Below are positions 21,208 through 31,639 of a DNA stretch of 64,000 bases, in pieces. The notes below the pieces were generated by a model, which made no database searches, had not been told where the DNA came from, and saw only the letters and a program-made list of their open reading frames with translations. Source of the stretch: Pomphorhynchus laevis (lineage: Eukaryota > Acanthocephala > Palaeacanthocephala > Echinorhynchida > Pomphorhynchidae); the NCBI GenBank assembly GCA_012934845.2, contig WNNJ02003507.1:1-64000 (forward strand), given 5' to 3'. How positions within the stretch are numbered: position 1 is the stretch's first letter; every line of letters begins with the position of its first letter. Made by a program: the position numbers and the translations under genes.

Positions 21208-22284
21208 ATGTCATCATGGTTCAGAGGCTTAGCTGATGATATTTTCCTGAAGTTGATACCGAGCATTATGGGATTGGGAGTGTTAACGTTAGAGCTTCGA
21301 GATATTATTAAACTACCCGCCAGAGATGGAGGTTTAGGCATAATAGATCCATCAGCCAACGCAGAAGAGGTTTTTAAACAATCACACCTAATAGCGAATG
21401 CAAACGTTATTCATAGTAACAGTTCTGAAATTGGGGAAATACTAAAGGATCTTTGTGATGGTTACCGGAAAAATAATCGGAATATATACCAGCAACTTAA
21501 GAAACAAATTTTGGAAAATGCAAGTGAAGAAATGGCTCGAAGTATACAGCATGCTGCACAGAAGAATGCCTCAATTTGGTTGACATCTATTCCTTCGAAA
21601 CCGTCTGGATTCTATTTACAAAAGCAACAGTTTTTGGATGCACTTGCGATAAGATACAATATACCAATTAAAAGTAAGGGAATTTGTCGATGTTCAGAAG
21701 TGTTTAACTTAAGACATGTACTCTCTTGTAGAGTCGGCGGCGGAACAATTATCAGACACAACGCCATACGCGACACGATCGGCTCGATACTAAGTGAGGC
21801 GCATGATCGCATGGATCGGGAAGTGGAATTACGACCAGTAGATGAGGGTATAGTGTTTGCATCTAGCACCACAACGAGGGATAGATCTGCGAGAATGGAC
21901 ATTGTGTGTATGAATTTTTCAGAGGGTAGGATGGAGCGGTCTTATGTCGACATTTGCGTTTTCAACCATTTAGCTCCATCCTATGCTCACCAAACTGTCA
22001 GTTCCACATTTGACTATCATTCAAATCGCAAGATGGCTAAATATGGCGAGCGTGTTTCACTGGTGAAGGATGGGATTTTCATACCAGCCATTGTTTCGAC
22101 TGCTGCTGGAATTGGGAGAGAATTGGATCACGTATTAAGAAAGGCTGCACGATATATTGACATCAAAAGCAAACAATCGTACGCAAACTGCATTTCTGAC
22201 ATACGAAGGCGATTATGCTTTAGCGCACAAAGAACGATCTCTGCGACTATTCGGATGACAGAGTTAACTACTGTTTCACATTGA
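21208..22284 (+). CDS. C-terminal part of non-LTR RT polyprotein (open frame, 358 codons)
   Basis: A long open frame without RT motifs. It has LPARDGGLGIIDPSANAEE near residue 35, a Cys-His knuckle (CRCSEVFNLRHVLSC then GG and RHNAIRD, about residues 150-185), and a downstream region with RMDIVCMNF and YVDICVFNHLAPSYAHQ that resembles the nuclease-like tail of this RT family. It is the 3' end of a retroelement inserted into repeat X: the 13-bp word ATATAACACAATG borders it on both sides (21,197 and 22,388), while X copy 2 has the word once. The apparent start codon lies in the duplicated target, so it is not the original start. Open despite 5' truncation, hence fairly recent. Confidence 0.75.
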   Translation: MSSWFRGLADDIFLKLIPSIMGLGVLTLELRDIIKLPARDGGLGIIDPSANAEEVFKQSHLIANANVIHSNSSEIGEILKDLCDGYRKNNRNIYQQLKKQILENASEEMARSIQHAAQKNASIWLTSIPSKPSGFYLQKQQFLDALAIRYNIPIKSKGICRCSEVFNLRHVLSCRVGGGTIIRHNAIRDTIGSILSEAHDRMDREVELRPVDEGIVFASSTTTRDRSARMDIVCMNFSEGRMERSYVDICVFNHLAPSYAHQTVSSTFDYHSNRKMAKYGERVSLVKDGIFIPAIVSTAAGIGRELDHVLRKAARYIDIKSKQSYANCISDIRRRLCFSAQRTISATIRMTELTTVSH

Positions 22285-22387
22285 GAAACTTTTTTGTATT
22301 ATATTGCCCAGTCTGGGATCGTAAATTTCAATTTGAGGCCCATTTGCGGGAACCTAAGTTAATATGATTATTTTTAATAAATTGTTC
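21209..22387 (+). mobile_element. 5'-truncated non-LTR retroelement insertion with 13-bp target duplication
   Basis: Boundaries are set by comparison with the uninterrupted X copy near 41,275. Flanking duplicates are ATATAACACAATG. The 3' side has a ~100-bp UTR ending in a short A run (CATTAAAAAA). 5' truncation, A tail and target-site duplication together show target-primed reverse transcription. Confidence 0.85.
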
Positions 22388-22489
22388 ATTAAAAAAATAT
22401 AACACAATGAAAAAAGTTTGATAACTAATAAACATACATAAAAAAGTTTGTGATCTAATAAACTTACAATATTAAATAAAGAGGAAAGT

Positions 22490-23260
22490 CGGCAACAGAG
22501 CAGAAGTGCTGCTCTTGCAACGGACAAGCGGTATGATGCAAGGGGTGTCGCTGCTTTAAATCCGGAAATGCATGCCACAATTGCGCGGACCCTGAATGTT
22601 GTAATCGAGTAAGATCGCAACGCGCAAGTCAAGCCACAATCAGTCAGAACCAGTCAAATGTAGATCAGCAGACGATGGGTGAATATGAAGGTGATCGTTC
22701 AGAACCAGCAGATCCTTACATATGTAAACTCGATTAAAATTTCAGAGAGGTTATCACTTGGAGACTAAACTTATTCACGGTTCCTTTTTGCACCGCAAGC
22801 AACGAGTTCATCGACTTGCTTTGTGCGAAATATGAAACTGTTGCAAAAAAATGGATGGTGAGGTATTTGCATTGAAGGAAGCGGCGATAATGTGTCAATG
22901 CATTTTACAAATAATTCCTGCAAGAAATGTATCAGTTATTCGAAAAACTTTAGAGCGCAGATTAAACATGTGTCAAAATGGCGAACTTGATGACCTCATC
23001 TGTTAAGCACGTGCATTGCAAAGCAAGATAATTGCTAATTCACGGACCAGACCGGCACAAAAACAGTGGCAAAAACGTTTCATCAGCCTTCTTAAATCAG
23101 GCAAAACGAAATCAGCAATAAATTGTCTGGATCAGCAATGCCTTATTTTAAGTCCAGTCTACTCACTTCTTGATTAGTTAAATGGACGCACCGTCGGGGA
23201 TATATTAAAGCATCTGCATCCAGGCGCCGCAATTTGTGTTACAATATAACACAATTACTT
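22490..23260 (+). pseudogene. Repeat X coding remnant: CXC-like Cys cluster + RT N-terminal region
   Basis: In one frame a Cys cluster reads CCSCNGQA...CKGCRCFKSGNACHNC...CCNRV, reminiscent of the CXC zinc-binding repeats of tesmin/TSO1-type proteins. It is followed by acidic and helical stretches (FALKEAAIMCQCIL type) and then a segment WQKRFISLLKSGKTKSAINC and GRTVGDILKHLHPG typical of the region before the RT in the GLRxEHL family. This copy has stops. The parallel copy is at 41,346-42,100. Zinc binding and DNA targeting are inferred from pattern only. Confidence 0.5.
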
Positions 23261-23379
23261 ACAAATATATACAATAACATACAGAAGATAAGCAAATCAA
23301 AAACATTTTAAATAATATTTAAATAATGTTTACATATAGAAAATAAGCTCGATACTAATAAATAATCGCAACAACTGCA

Positions 23380-23535
23380 GAACGAGTCAACGAGCTGACG
23401 AAGGTGTTGAAGTAAATTCGTGGTACCTCGACGATGTCATAGTGGGTGAATCTCCTGTAACAACTGCCAAAGCCGCGTTACAATGCACCTTTGAGAATTT
23501 AAATTTGCGGATGAATAATGGATGAATTAGACGTT
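23380..23535 (+). pseudogene. RT motif C fragment of the interrupted non-LTR element
   Basis: Reads EVNSWYLDDVIVGESPVTTAKAA and FENLNLRMNN, the catalytic YLDD block and following helix of the same RT type as 18,985-19,765. The motif B region is missing, so the X insertion was accompanied by loss of sequence or happened in an already deleted copy. 23,540-23,890 holds nothing I recognise. Confidence 0.55.
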
Positions 23536-23889
23536 ATGTGGCGAGCTAATCATCGTTACCTGCTGAAGATAATCGCGCACGCTCTACTTACAGCCGCTAC
23601 GCTTATGATTTCTAACGGATGAAGAATTTACTTTCTACAGATATATTCCATTTATTTTTATTATTAATATTGTTTACGACATCACAAGATTTACAACATT
23701 TTCTGTAAAATTTACCAAATCTACACTTAAAATCGTTAGTACTTACGTGTTTCTAATGTGATTGAGAACATATAACTTTTATTAAGTCATAATTTTTAAC
23801 GTTGCTTTTACAGTGTCGCCAGCTAGTTTAGTTGACTCAGACTAAACTTACCCTGAGCCATCTACCAACATCCTACAGGGGCTGTTCTC

Positions 23890-24219
23890 CTTATATCAAT
23901 TAAAAAATTTTCCGCTATAGATCTTAAGTATGCCTATCACCAAATCCAATTGCATAAAAACGACAAAATATTCACGGGGTTTGAAGCTGATGACAAGCTT
24001 TATCAGTTTAAAAGGTTACCGTTTAGCTTGACTAATGCTGTTGCTTGTTTCCAAAGAGCAATTGATCGAATAATAGAGGTGTATGGATTAAAACATACTT
24101 TCGCATATCTCGAAAACATTACAGTTTGTGGACGTACAAAAGTGGAGCATGATGAGAATTTGGCGAAATTTGACGAGATGACTAAACTGATTGGATTAAC
24201 TTATAATGGTTTTAGTTAA
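23890..24219 (+). pseudogene. Ty3/gypsy reverse transcriptase fragment (fossil)
   Basis: Shows AIDLKYAYHQIQLHKND, FTGFEADDKLYQFKRLPF and the block TFAYLENITVCG, where gypsy RTs have the catalytic tyrosine-leucine-aspartate signature. Only about 110 residues of RT survive; no LTR, RNase H or integrase adjoin it. It joins a palindromic PLE segment on the right. Old fragment of an LTR retrotransposon. Confidence 0.75.
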
Positions 24220-24415
24220 TGGTTTCAATAGTTCATCAGCAAAGTGAGATAGTTTTTCCGTTGGTACGTTAATATTGCTGATTATTGGTCTACCAGGCAT
24301 GAACTAATGTCCACAAACACATTAGTTCATGCCCTGGTAGACCAATAATCAACAATATTAACGTACCAACGGAAAAACTATCTCACTTTGTTGATGAACT
24401 ATTGAAACCATTAAC
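24214..24415. repeat. Inverted repeat (~90-bp arms) in PLE RT
   Basis: GTTAATGGTTTCAATAGTTC ... CAGGCATGAACTAATGT is mirrored after a ~15-bp centre, ending GAACTATTGAAACCATTAAC. The right arm is the start of a plus-strand PLE RT (RPIINNINVPTEK), so the left arm is a short inverted copy of the same stretch. Confidence 0.9.
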
Positions 24416-25860
24416 TAAAAATATGCCTAGCTACATAATGAATTCATATGATTGTTGTGGAAAAATAGAAGCATTGAAATCAAACATAGTGCATACAGAT
24501 ATAATATGTACATTTGATATTACATCACTATACACATCAATCCCCAATGATAAAGGAGTGCAAGCAATAGATTTCTTAATGTCGGAAGCAAATTGGCCCT
24601 CAACAAAATGTAAATTCATCCTCGAAGCATTACATGTAATCCTAGAAAATAACATATTTAGGTTCGAAGGTAAATTGTTTAGACAAATTATTGGTACGGC
24701 GATGGGGATACTGGTCGCTTCAAGTTATGCCACACTCTATGTTGCATGTTACGAACGACAATTAATAGAAAACTGTCAAAACAAACCACTCGTATGGCTA
24801 CGATATTTAGATGATATATTTTCATTGCGGAAAGGAAATATTACAGAGATAAATGATTTTATCCAACAAATCAATGAATTTGGACCGTTGAAATTCACAT
24901 TAAACATACAAACACCAGCAAATTTCATTTATTTACCGAGATATTAATGGAATATTAAGAACTACATTATACCAAAGGCCCGAAAGTAAGAGAGTTTACT
25001 TACATGCGAAAAGTAATCACCCGATGTTCATTAAACATAATCTTATTATGAATGACGCCACACGAATTCTTAAATTGTGTAGTAAAAAATCGAAAAAAAA
25101 ACAAAGTGGCTTAAGCAACTCAAACAAGATTTAGAAAAAAGAGGATATACAAATAGAGAAATTTATCAAAATTTCAAAAAAGCGCATAATAAAAACAATC
25201 TCTTAACAGTAAAAGATAAGAATCGAAAGAAGAACGATATTCGGATATATATACCCTATCACCCAGAAATTCGTAACCTACAAAAGGATATCATGTATGG
25301 TATGAATAGTCAACGAGCAAAACTTGGAAGGGCTAATTTGTCGATTAGGATCATTCATAAATCTACTAATACTATTAGAAAGACATTAGTTAGAAACAAA
25401 TTGAAAAAAAAAGTTGAACAATTAGTTGAGAAAAATGAATACACGAAATGTAACCGACGGAACATAAAATGTTGCATACAAATAAAGGAAACCATCAAAA
25501 TAATTAGTTCAACCACAGGACTCAAATATAATATTCGGAAATCAACAAACTGTGCCTCAAAAGGTATCATTTATGCAGCCACATGTAGAGCATCTGCGGT
25601 GTACAATATGTAGGTGAAAGTGGATTGTCGATGAATGTTAGATTAAACAATCGACGAAGCGATTTTAATAAAAGATTGATACACCGTGATGCAGCGGTAA
25701 ATCATTGTGTAACTTAACACGACAATGAAAAAAGGGATGTCTTTGATTATGTTGTCATTGATTCAGATCTAAATGAAAGCGAACATAGCAAAAAATAGGA
25801 GCAACGATGGATTGGACAACTACTGACCGATCAAGGAAAGGGAATTGTGAAGAGAATTGT
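24320..25860 (+). pseudogene. PLE RT + GIY-YIG endonuclease remnant
   Basis: Continuous RT part 24,402-24,947: motif A CTFDITSLYTSIPN, motif B IIGTAMGILVASSYATLY, catalytic block RYLDDIFSL (YLDD instead of YIDD). Thumb and linker continue in broken frames (LHAKSNHPMFIKH, FHP-like YHPEIRNLQKD ~25,260). The Cys-rich and nuclease part at 25,293-25,860 shows SKGIIYAATC, QYVGESGLSMNVR, FDYVVIDSDLNE and EQRWIGQLL. It has several stops and shifts and lacks the N-terminus. No clear hammerhead motif follows before 26,000. Confidence 0.85.
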
Positions 25861-26006
25861 GTAGGATTCTTCCTAATTTATGTAAACTGTTCACGAACAC
25901 AAAGGGCGATATATAACGATATTTTTCTTGTAACTTTTAGTTTTCTCGTAGATAAAACATTATTGTTTCTATCTCTGCTGGGTCTATTGCACAAGCTATT
26001 TCGGTT

Positions 26007-26504
26007 ATGATCTTCAAGCTCAATAAGGTAATGGAGAAATACGATGGAAGTACGGGAGTTGACGAGTGGATTCGTAAGTTCGAATTAGCGGTTAAGATTC
26101 AAGAGATCAAGGAGCCGCATAAAATACTTCCACTATTCCTGCATGGAGGAGTTTTCGATGTTTACGACTTATTTCCTGAGGACGTTCTGAGTGATATCGT
26201 GAAATTAGTCGAACGACTACGCTCCGCTTTTGGCAAAGCCATGTTCGAAGCTTACAAGGCGATGGTTTCAATGAGATGGGACGGGCGGATGGCAATGGCC
26301 GAATTTATGGCAAATGTGGCGAAATCCAGCAATAGAATTGTGAATGGTGACAGGACATTGCAGCACTGTGATTTCGTGAATGGCCTGCCTGAGAGCGTGC
26401 ATGCTTCGATCATAGCTAATCCAGACTTCGATACCCTCACGACCGAACAATTAATCGTCACTGCACATACTTTCGTGCAAGCAATAAGCTCATGTTGTGT
26501 GTGA
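26007..26504 (+). pseudogene. LTR-retrotransposon Gag remnant (fossil)
   Basis: Open stretch of about 165 codons: YDGSTGVDEWIRKFELAVK near its start, then PLFLHGGVFDVY and MAEFMANVAKSS, ending HTFVQA. The W-I-x-x-F pattern after a Gly-rich start and the mid-protein helix are usual in Ty3/gypsy-type Gag. No zinc knuckle or protease follows. Its LTR is not visible. Confidence 0.6.
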
Positions 26505-26579
26505 CGATCGGGCGCGGATCAGAATGAGAACAAGTCGGAATCAGATGAAACTTGCTATGCCGCAGTGAAGGAGGAAAAA

Positions 26580-26690
26580 CACGCATTGAAACGAAGTAAC
26601 GCCAATCGAAGTTACGAAGTTACGAAGTAACGCTAACGAAGTTACGCGTTAATATTTACGAAGTTAATATTGCTCGTACTTTAACACCAC
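26580..26690. repeat. Short direct repeats CGAAGTTACG and shared retroelement tail
   Basis: Four to five imperfect copies of CGAAGTTACG(AA), then ATATTGCTCGTACTTTAACACCACTTAATT, which recurs at 29,862-29,890 after a PLE hammerhead motif. Confidence 0.7.
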
Positions 26691-26699
26691 TTAATTACG

Positions 26700-27440
26700 C
26701 CCATAGTCTCCTCATTCTAACAGTGGTCAGCTACGGCATTAATAGCTCAGTTATTGGATGGATTAGAGATTTTCTATCTAACAGATCTTTCAGAGTACGA
26801 GTTGGTAGTACCCTATCCTCACCACATTTAATTACGTCAAGAGTTCCTCAGGGTTCTGTACTAGGACCTTTATTGTTTAACATGTTTATGAACAGTTTAC
26901 TTACACAGCTCCATTGTCCGTGTTTAGCCTTTGCTGACAACATCAAAATCTGATGTGAGGTCATATCTGCAGATGACCATATCCGCTTACAGCGTGACAT
27001 TGACAGGGTTTATACATGGAGTGTTAATACTGGGGTATTGTTAAACATTTCTAAGTGCTTACACATTCGTCTCGGCAGGTCCAATGTGTCTTCCTTGTAT
27101 AGTGTCGGGACATATAGTATCATTTCGACCAATCAGGTTCGTGATCTTGGCATAGTTATGCAATCGTCACTTAAAACTAGAATGGATATTGAAAGACGTT
27201 GCTGTTCAGCAAGGAAGATGACTTATCTAATTAAAACTTGTTTCTTGTCAATATCTCCTCAGTGTTTTGCACGGCTATACAATGCGCTTGTTCGTCCCCA
27301 TATCGAATATGCTATCCAGGCATCATTCCCTTCTACAAGTAAAATGAGGGATTTGGAGAGAATTCTACGTCGTGGCAGCAAGCTCGTTCGAGGATGTAAA
27401 ATGATGAGTTATAGCTCATCGTTTGACTTCAAATGCAGTT
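26700..27440 (+). pseudogene. CR1-like LINE reverse transcriptase fragment
   Basis: Two pieces: 26,723-26,953 with VIGWIRDFLSNRSF, SRVPQGSVLGPLLFNMFMN (motif B) and AFADNIKI (motif C, changed from FADDIKI, then a stop), and 27,038-27,490 with LLNISKCLHIRLG, RDLGIVMQSSLK and the C-terminal YNALVRPHIEYA. Order and motifs fit CR1/Jockey-group LINEs. Upstream endonuclease and motif A are missing. A 5'-truncated copy with a damaged active site. Confidence 0.8.
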
Positions 27441-27489
27441 ACTCGTTCTGGGTCTGTTTGCGGTGGTATATAGTAAAGGGGATAGATTG

Positions 27490-28266
27490 ATACTCAAGTG
27501 AATGTGTTGAATTGAATGTCCGACAAAGTCGCAGGGGTCATTCTATTGCGTTACGCGTAAGACAAATTGGAATGTCAACAATGGTATATCGATTGTCGCG
27601 CAGAGTTAGGCGTGACACATGAGGCGATGAGAATATTAGGTATGGAGCACGATAAAAGATAGAGAAAGCTGTTTAAAGGAACTTAGACAAAATCTAGCAC
27701 ACTGAGGATACTTAAAGCATGCAATTATAAGATTGATTAACAATGCTAAAATAAGACGAATCTATAAACGAAACACACAAAAAACATCTAACAATAAAAA
27801 ACAGTAAAAATTGTAATTCCTTTTTCATCCTGCACTATCTACTATTAAATATATAATTAAAAAGGAAGTTCGCAAGTGTGCCAAAATTGATGAAGTAGAT
27901 TACAAATGTGGACAGTTTGTATATAAAATAAACAATAAAATTAAACCCTTCATTGGAAAACCATCTACTAAAATAACGAATAATAGCAGAGATAATAACG
28001 AATGATAGCATGTGTCGGTGTAAATGATAAACCAAACGATAAGGCCTCGATTTACAGTGTAGGTATGACTGTATTTGATGTTGACCACGTTATCCGTCGT
28101 TATATGATTCCGACGATATAATCTTTGATGGATTCGAAAGTGACTGCATTGTCTCGGTCGTATTGATCTCAATCCTTCGATATTAGAATTCATCTCAATT
28201 AAGTTGAATTCATCTCAATTATGATCTCAACTTCGATATGATAATTCATCTTGTCGAAGAAAGAAT
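27490..28266. other. No recognisable feature
   Basis: AT-rich sequence with only short random open frames on both strands; no repeat partner noticed inside the window. Confidence 0.6.
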
Positions 28267-29534
28267 TGTGCTGGCAGTTTGGGCGTTTTGATCTCCTTAT
28301 TGTTGCATTGTGCGTTGGTAAAATGCTCAATGAACACATCAATGATAGTGTTGTGCCGATCGTATTACTGCAGCGACTCAACAATCGTAAGCGGTGTTGC
28401 ACACTACATCAATGGTATTGTTATGCCGACTGTTTTATAAAAGCGATTTTATTTTGACATTATTGCACAGAGCAGTGATAGTAATTTACTGTATTGTGTG
28501 AGACTTAAGAAAACAAACATTTTTGATTTAACCGTTAATTTGGTTTACAAATTCGTTAATTTGGATTATAATTCTTCGACACGCCTGCAGCGCTTACCCT
28601 CCTAATCTAAAGCGCATCATAATTCGAAACGAGATGATCCGTGCAAAGAAAATATTCTCTACTAACAGTGAATTTCTACTGAATGGGGAATATCGTTACG
28701 GTTTCGAGCAGCGTACAGACCATGTGGAAATGCTATTATAGAAAGAAGCTATCGAACAATAAAAAGAACAGCGGAGCGTTGTAAGTGTAGCCTGATTGAA
28801 GCCGTTTTTTGGTACAACTTGGCTCCGACTCTTGGATCAGAACCGGAAACATCGCCGGCCGAAAGAGCGTTCTGTTATACCTGGCGACATCCCAGTAGTA
28901 GACGATGCGCATCTAAAGATATTATCAAATCGGTGTATGATGTTGAAGATTATGTGTATGTTAAGCCTTCAAATGGGAAATGTACCACTAGATGGAACAA
29001 AGGTGTTATCACGGCGTTGATATCAGAACAGACAGCCGAAGTCCATGCCATTCCGCGACATGTTACAGACATTTGTCCATGTAATCAAGTCAATAAAAAC
29101 GAAGCACTGAACATGAATAGATCGGAGTATTCAACATCTAGCGACGACGAACAGATGATACACGACACATATAATTCAGAAGATGATTCATTAGACGTGA
29201 TATCGACCACAGCCGTAAGATAAAAACGCAACCGAAAAAGACCCAACTATCTTAACGCATATTATTGTGGACTGTCGGATGATATAGAGACAGAGATCAG
29301 GAGAGAATGTGCTGGCGGTTTGGGCGTTTTGATCTCCTTATTGTTGCATGGTGCGTTGGTAAGATGCTCAATGAACACATCAATGATAGTGTTGTGCCGA
29401 TCGTATTACTGCAGCGACTCAACAATCGTAAGCGGGGTTGCACACTACATCAATGGTATTGTTATGCCGACTGTATTATATAAGCGATTTTATTTTGACA
29501 TTATTGCACAGAGCAGTGATGGTAATTTACTGTA
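28267..29534 (+). mobile_element. Small LTR-bounded gypsy-like remnant (fossil)
   Basis: Two direct repeats of about 230 bp, 28,267-28,496 and 29,309-29,534, both starting TGTGCTGGC and very similar. Just before the second is a purine-rich tract (GAGACAGAGATCAGGAGAGAA), as expected for a polypurine tract. Between them lies an integrase C-terminal domain remnant (28,819-29,223: DVEDYVYVKPSNGKCTTRW, AIPRHVTDI). Most of the internal region is gone and replaced by unrelated sequence including a PLE scrap. Ty3/gypsy-type, with few differences between the repeats. Confidence 0.7.
28575..28690 (+). pseudogene. PLE RT thumb scrap
   Basis: Reads YPPNLKRIIIRNEMIRAKKI and STNSEFLL, the conserved segment after RT motif C of PLEs (compare HHPQVKRMLIRNE at 53,060). 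It is isolated inside the LTR remnant. Confidence 0.6.
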
Positions 29535-29544
29535 AACTAAAAGA

Positions 29545-29780
29545 AAATTAAGCGAGAGAGTCACAAACCGAAGGAACGACATAAAATTTTTAAAAAACGG
29601 AAAACGACGGCGCTGTAAAACATACTGTCGAAAAACACAACGGTGAATGTGATTATAAATATAACATTATTGAGAAAGATGTTAAAAAAGATTATGAGCG
29701 AAAGAACAAAGAAAATATTTGGATTGCTCAACTAATGTTAGACATGCAACCTGGTCTAAACTCACATCTAGAACTTTGAT
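29545..29780 (+). pseudogene. PLE GIY-YIG C-terminal fragment
   Basis: Broken frame with NDIKFLKNGK-type basic helix, HNGECDYKYNIIEKDVKK and KENIWIAQLMLD, the end of a PLE nuclease. It abuts the LTR end at 29,534 and is followed by a hammerhead motif 50 bp later. Confidence 0.7.
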
Positions 29781-29830
29781 TTTTTTTGACATTTTTGCAT
29801 GTTGTAACTGTATTTTGTGTTTTAGATCAT

Positions 29831-29856
29831 CTGACGAAGGCTTCTGCCGAAACGTA
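29831..29856 (+). ncRNA. PLE hammerhead-type ribozyme motif
   Basis: CTGACGA, A, stem GGC/GCC with loop TTCT, GAAA, palindrome ACGT, A. One of the cleanest examples. 29,890-30,050 has nothing else recognisable. Confidence 0.75.
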
Positions 29857-30059
29857 ATAATATTGCTCGTACTTTAACACCACTTAATTCTTTAATATAT
29901 ATGGATGATTTGTTGTTAGTACCGCCTGTTGTAATCCTTTTTCCATTCGGATTCAATTTAATACAAGTATTCCAATCGAGGATGGCATTACGAACGTAGG
30001 ACTTTATTAAAGAAAATGCAGCTTCAGTGAATGCTTTATGATTTAAGAATCAACACGAT

Positions 30060-31300
30060 TACTGTCTACTGTTCAAAACAACAACTATTTCGAGTTTAAC
30101 GATATTATATACAAACAGAAAATTGGTTGTGCTATGGGAACACCAGTAGCACCCCTCTTTGCCGTGTTGTATGTGGCCGCTATCGAAGAAACGTTTTTCG
30201 AAAATAGGGAAATTCGACCATTAACTTATGTAAGGTACATATACGATATATTTTTACTGTGGAATGGAACGAATGAGTCATTATTAGGGACAGTTGATGA
30301 CCTGAATGCACTGGGTCCGTTGCATTTCAAGGTCGAGAGCTTATCGGATGACTCTGTTAAGTTTTTGGATGTCGAAATATATAAAGATAAGGAAAACAAC
30401 AATCTTCAAACAAGGTTATACCGGAAACAGACTTGGAAGCCGGCATACTTGCATGCGTCTAGCAATCATGCCCCGCAAATTGAACGAAATACTATATATA
30501 ATGAAATAGTAAGAACAAGAAGGCTATGCTCTAAGGAATCAGAATTCTATAAGAAAGTTTGTAATATTAGAGGGTATTTCAAACAGCGCAGTTATAAAAG
30601 ACGTCAGATACAGGTGGCAATCGATAGAGTTATATCCAAAGATAGGAATGAGTTCATTAAAGCTCGAATAAAAGACAACACGAATAATGCTAGCTGGGTT
30701 AGCTTTGAATTCCATCAAGTCTTGTACCGTATAAAATACGATATACAACGAACACTTGTCTCCACCATTTCAGAATTCGGTAGTAGAGCGAACGTTCGTA
30801 TAGCGCTCTCTAGCAACATTAAAATTCGTAATATATTAGTAAGATCGAGATGTACCAGCTCAATGCTATTGCGCAAAGAAAATTATTGCAGACCCTGTGG
30901 AGACTAGCGCTGCAAAACTTGTCCTGATATAAATGAGACAAAAGTCTTCAAAAGTACAAAATCAAATTCCCTTTACACAGTGAGCGGTGAGCTAAACTGC
31001 AAGTGAAACGTCGTATATCTTTTGACGTGTAATGAATGCGCAAAACAGTATGTTGGGGAAACATCTGCACAAATGCACAAGCTCATGAATATTAGACGCT
31101 CGCAGATAAAAACAAAGAAGCAAAGTTGTGATGCCGCAGTGACACCCAAGAAAATCCCGACCATAAATTCAGATTAACAATAATTGAAGATGAATTATTG
31201 GATATAAAGGAGACGAAAAGAACTGTATTGCACAGCGCAGCTTATGTTCGAACTAAACGGATCATTAACAAAAAGGCAGCTAACTTTGTAAAATCAATGT
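30060..31300 (+). pseudogene. PLE RT + GIY-YIG endonuclease remnant
   Basis: One open frame, 30,134-30,907, covers motif B (GCAMGTPVAPLFAVLY), the catalytic block as RYIYDIFLLW (YIDD changed to YIYD, so catalytically dead), VKFLDVEIY, LHASSNHAPQIERNTIYNE and the linker up to the Cys-rich start. The nuclease region continues past a stop in broken frames: NVVYLLTCNECAKQYVGE (~31,015) and ELYCTAQLMFE near 31,225. The RT fingers and motif A are missing. A hammerhead motif follows at 31,376. Confidence 0.85.
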
Positions 31301-31375
31301 GAAATTCTTCCGCCCCAGAAACGTGGTATAAAAATAAAAATCAAAGTAAGTGGAAATGGTAATAAGATCTACTAA

Positions 31376-31403
31376 CTGAAGAAGGCGACAGCCGAAACTA
31401 GTT
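31376..31403 (+). ncRNA. PLE hammerhead-type ribozyme motif
   Basis: CTGAAGA, A, stem GGC/GCC with loop GACA, GAAA, palindrome ACTAGT, T. Confidence 0.7.
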
Positions 31404-31564
31404 TTTCTTTTAAAAATCATTCATTATCTCTGCTGTTTCAATAATTAAATTGTTTAAATAATTATAAATAAGTAAAAAAGATTGAAACAGCACGCAAAAG
31501 CAAATCGTTATAATTTATTTTTATTTACGTTTCACCCAGAAGAGGCTTCAGAATATTGTTTGTT

Positions 31565-31622
31565 ATTTATCTCAAACTTTATTTTAAACTTTACCTTAAA
31601 ATAAAGTTTGAGATAAATAATA
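31565..31622. repeat. Near-perfect AT-rich palindrome
   Basis: TTATCTCAAACTTTATTTTAA is mirrored across ACTTTACC. It marks the joint between PLE-derived sequence and the LINE fragment that starts near 31,640. Confidence 0.85.
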
Positions 31623-31639
31623 TATTACACCATATATAG

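Larger units (their letters stand above)
19766..23357 (+). repeat. Repeat X, copy 1 (interrupted by insertion 21,209-22,385)
   Basis: About 2.4 kb of sequence shared with 36,720-42,219, start to end, in the same order. It starts GAGATTACGTTTTTTCTC and ends AAGCTCGATA. Parts: an AT-rich non-coding 0.8 kb; an internal direct duplication (~140 bp, ATTACCAAATTAAAACAATT ... to AGTAATTACA, at 20,512 and 21,022); a Cys-rich coding remnant; and a segment resembling the N-terminal RT-linked region. X sits inside the RT of 18,985-19,765/23,380-23,535. Both copies end at the same point, so X is a defined repeat family. Confidence 0.85.

Noticed and set aside
21208-21210. ATG at 21,208 as a genuine start codon
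   Set aside because: It is formed by the duplicated target word ATATAACACAATG, which exists in the empty copy.
19766-23357. Repeat X as a DNA transposon or MITE
   Set aside because: No terminal inverted repeats found, and the interior resembles the N-terminal part of a non-LTR RT family.
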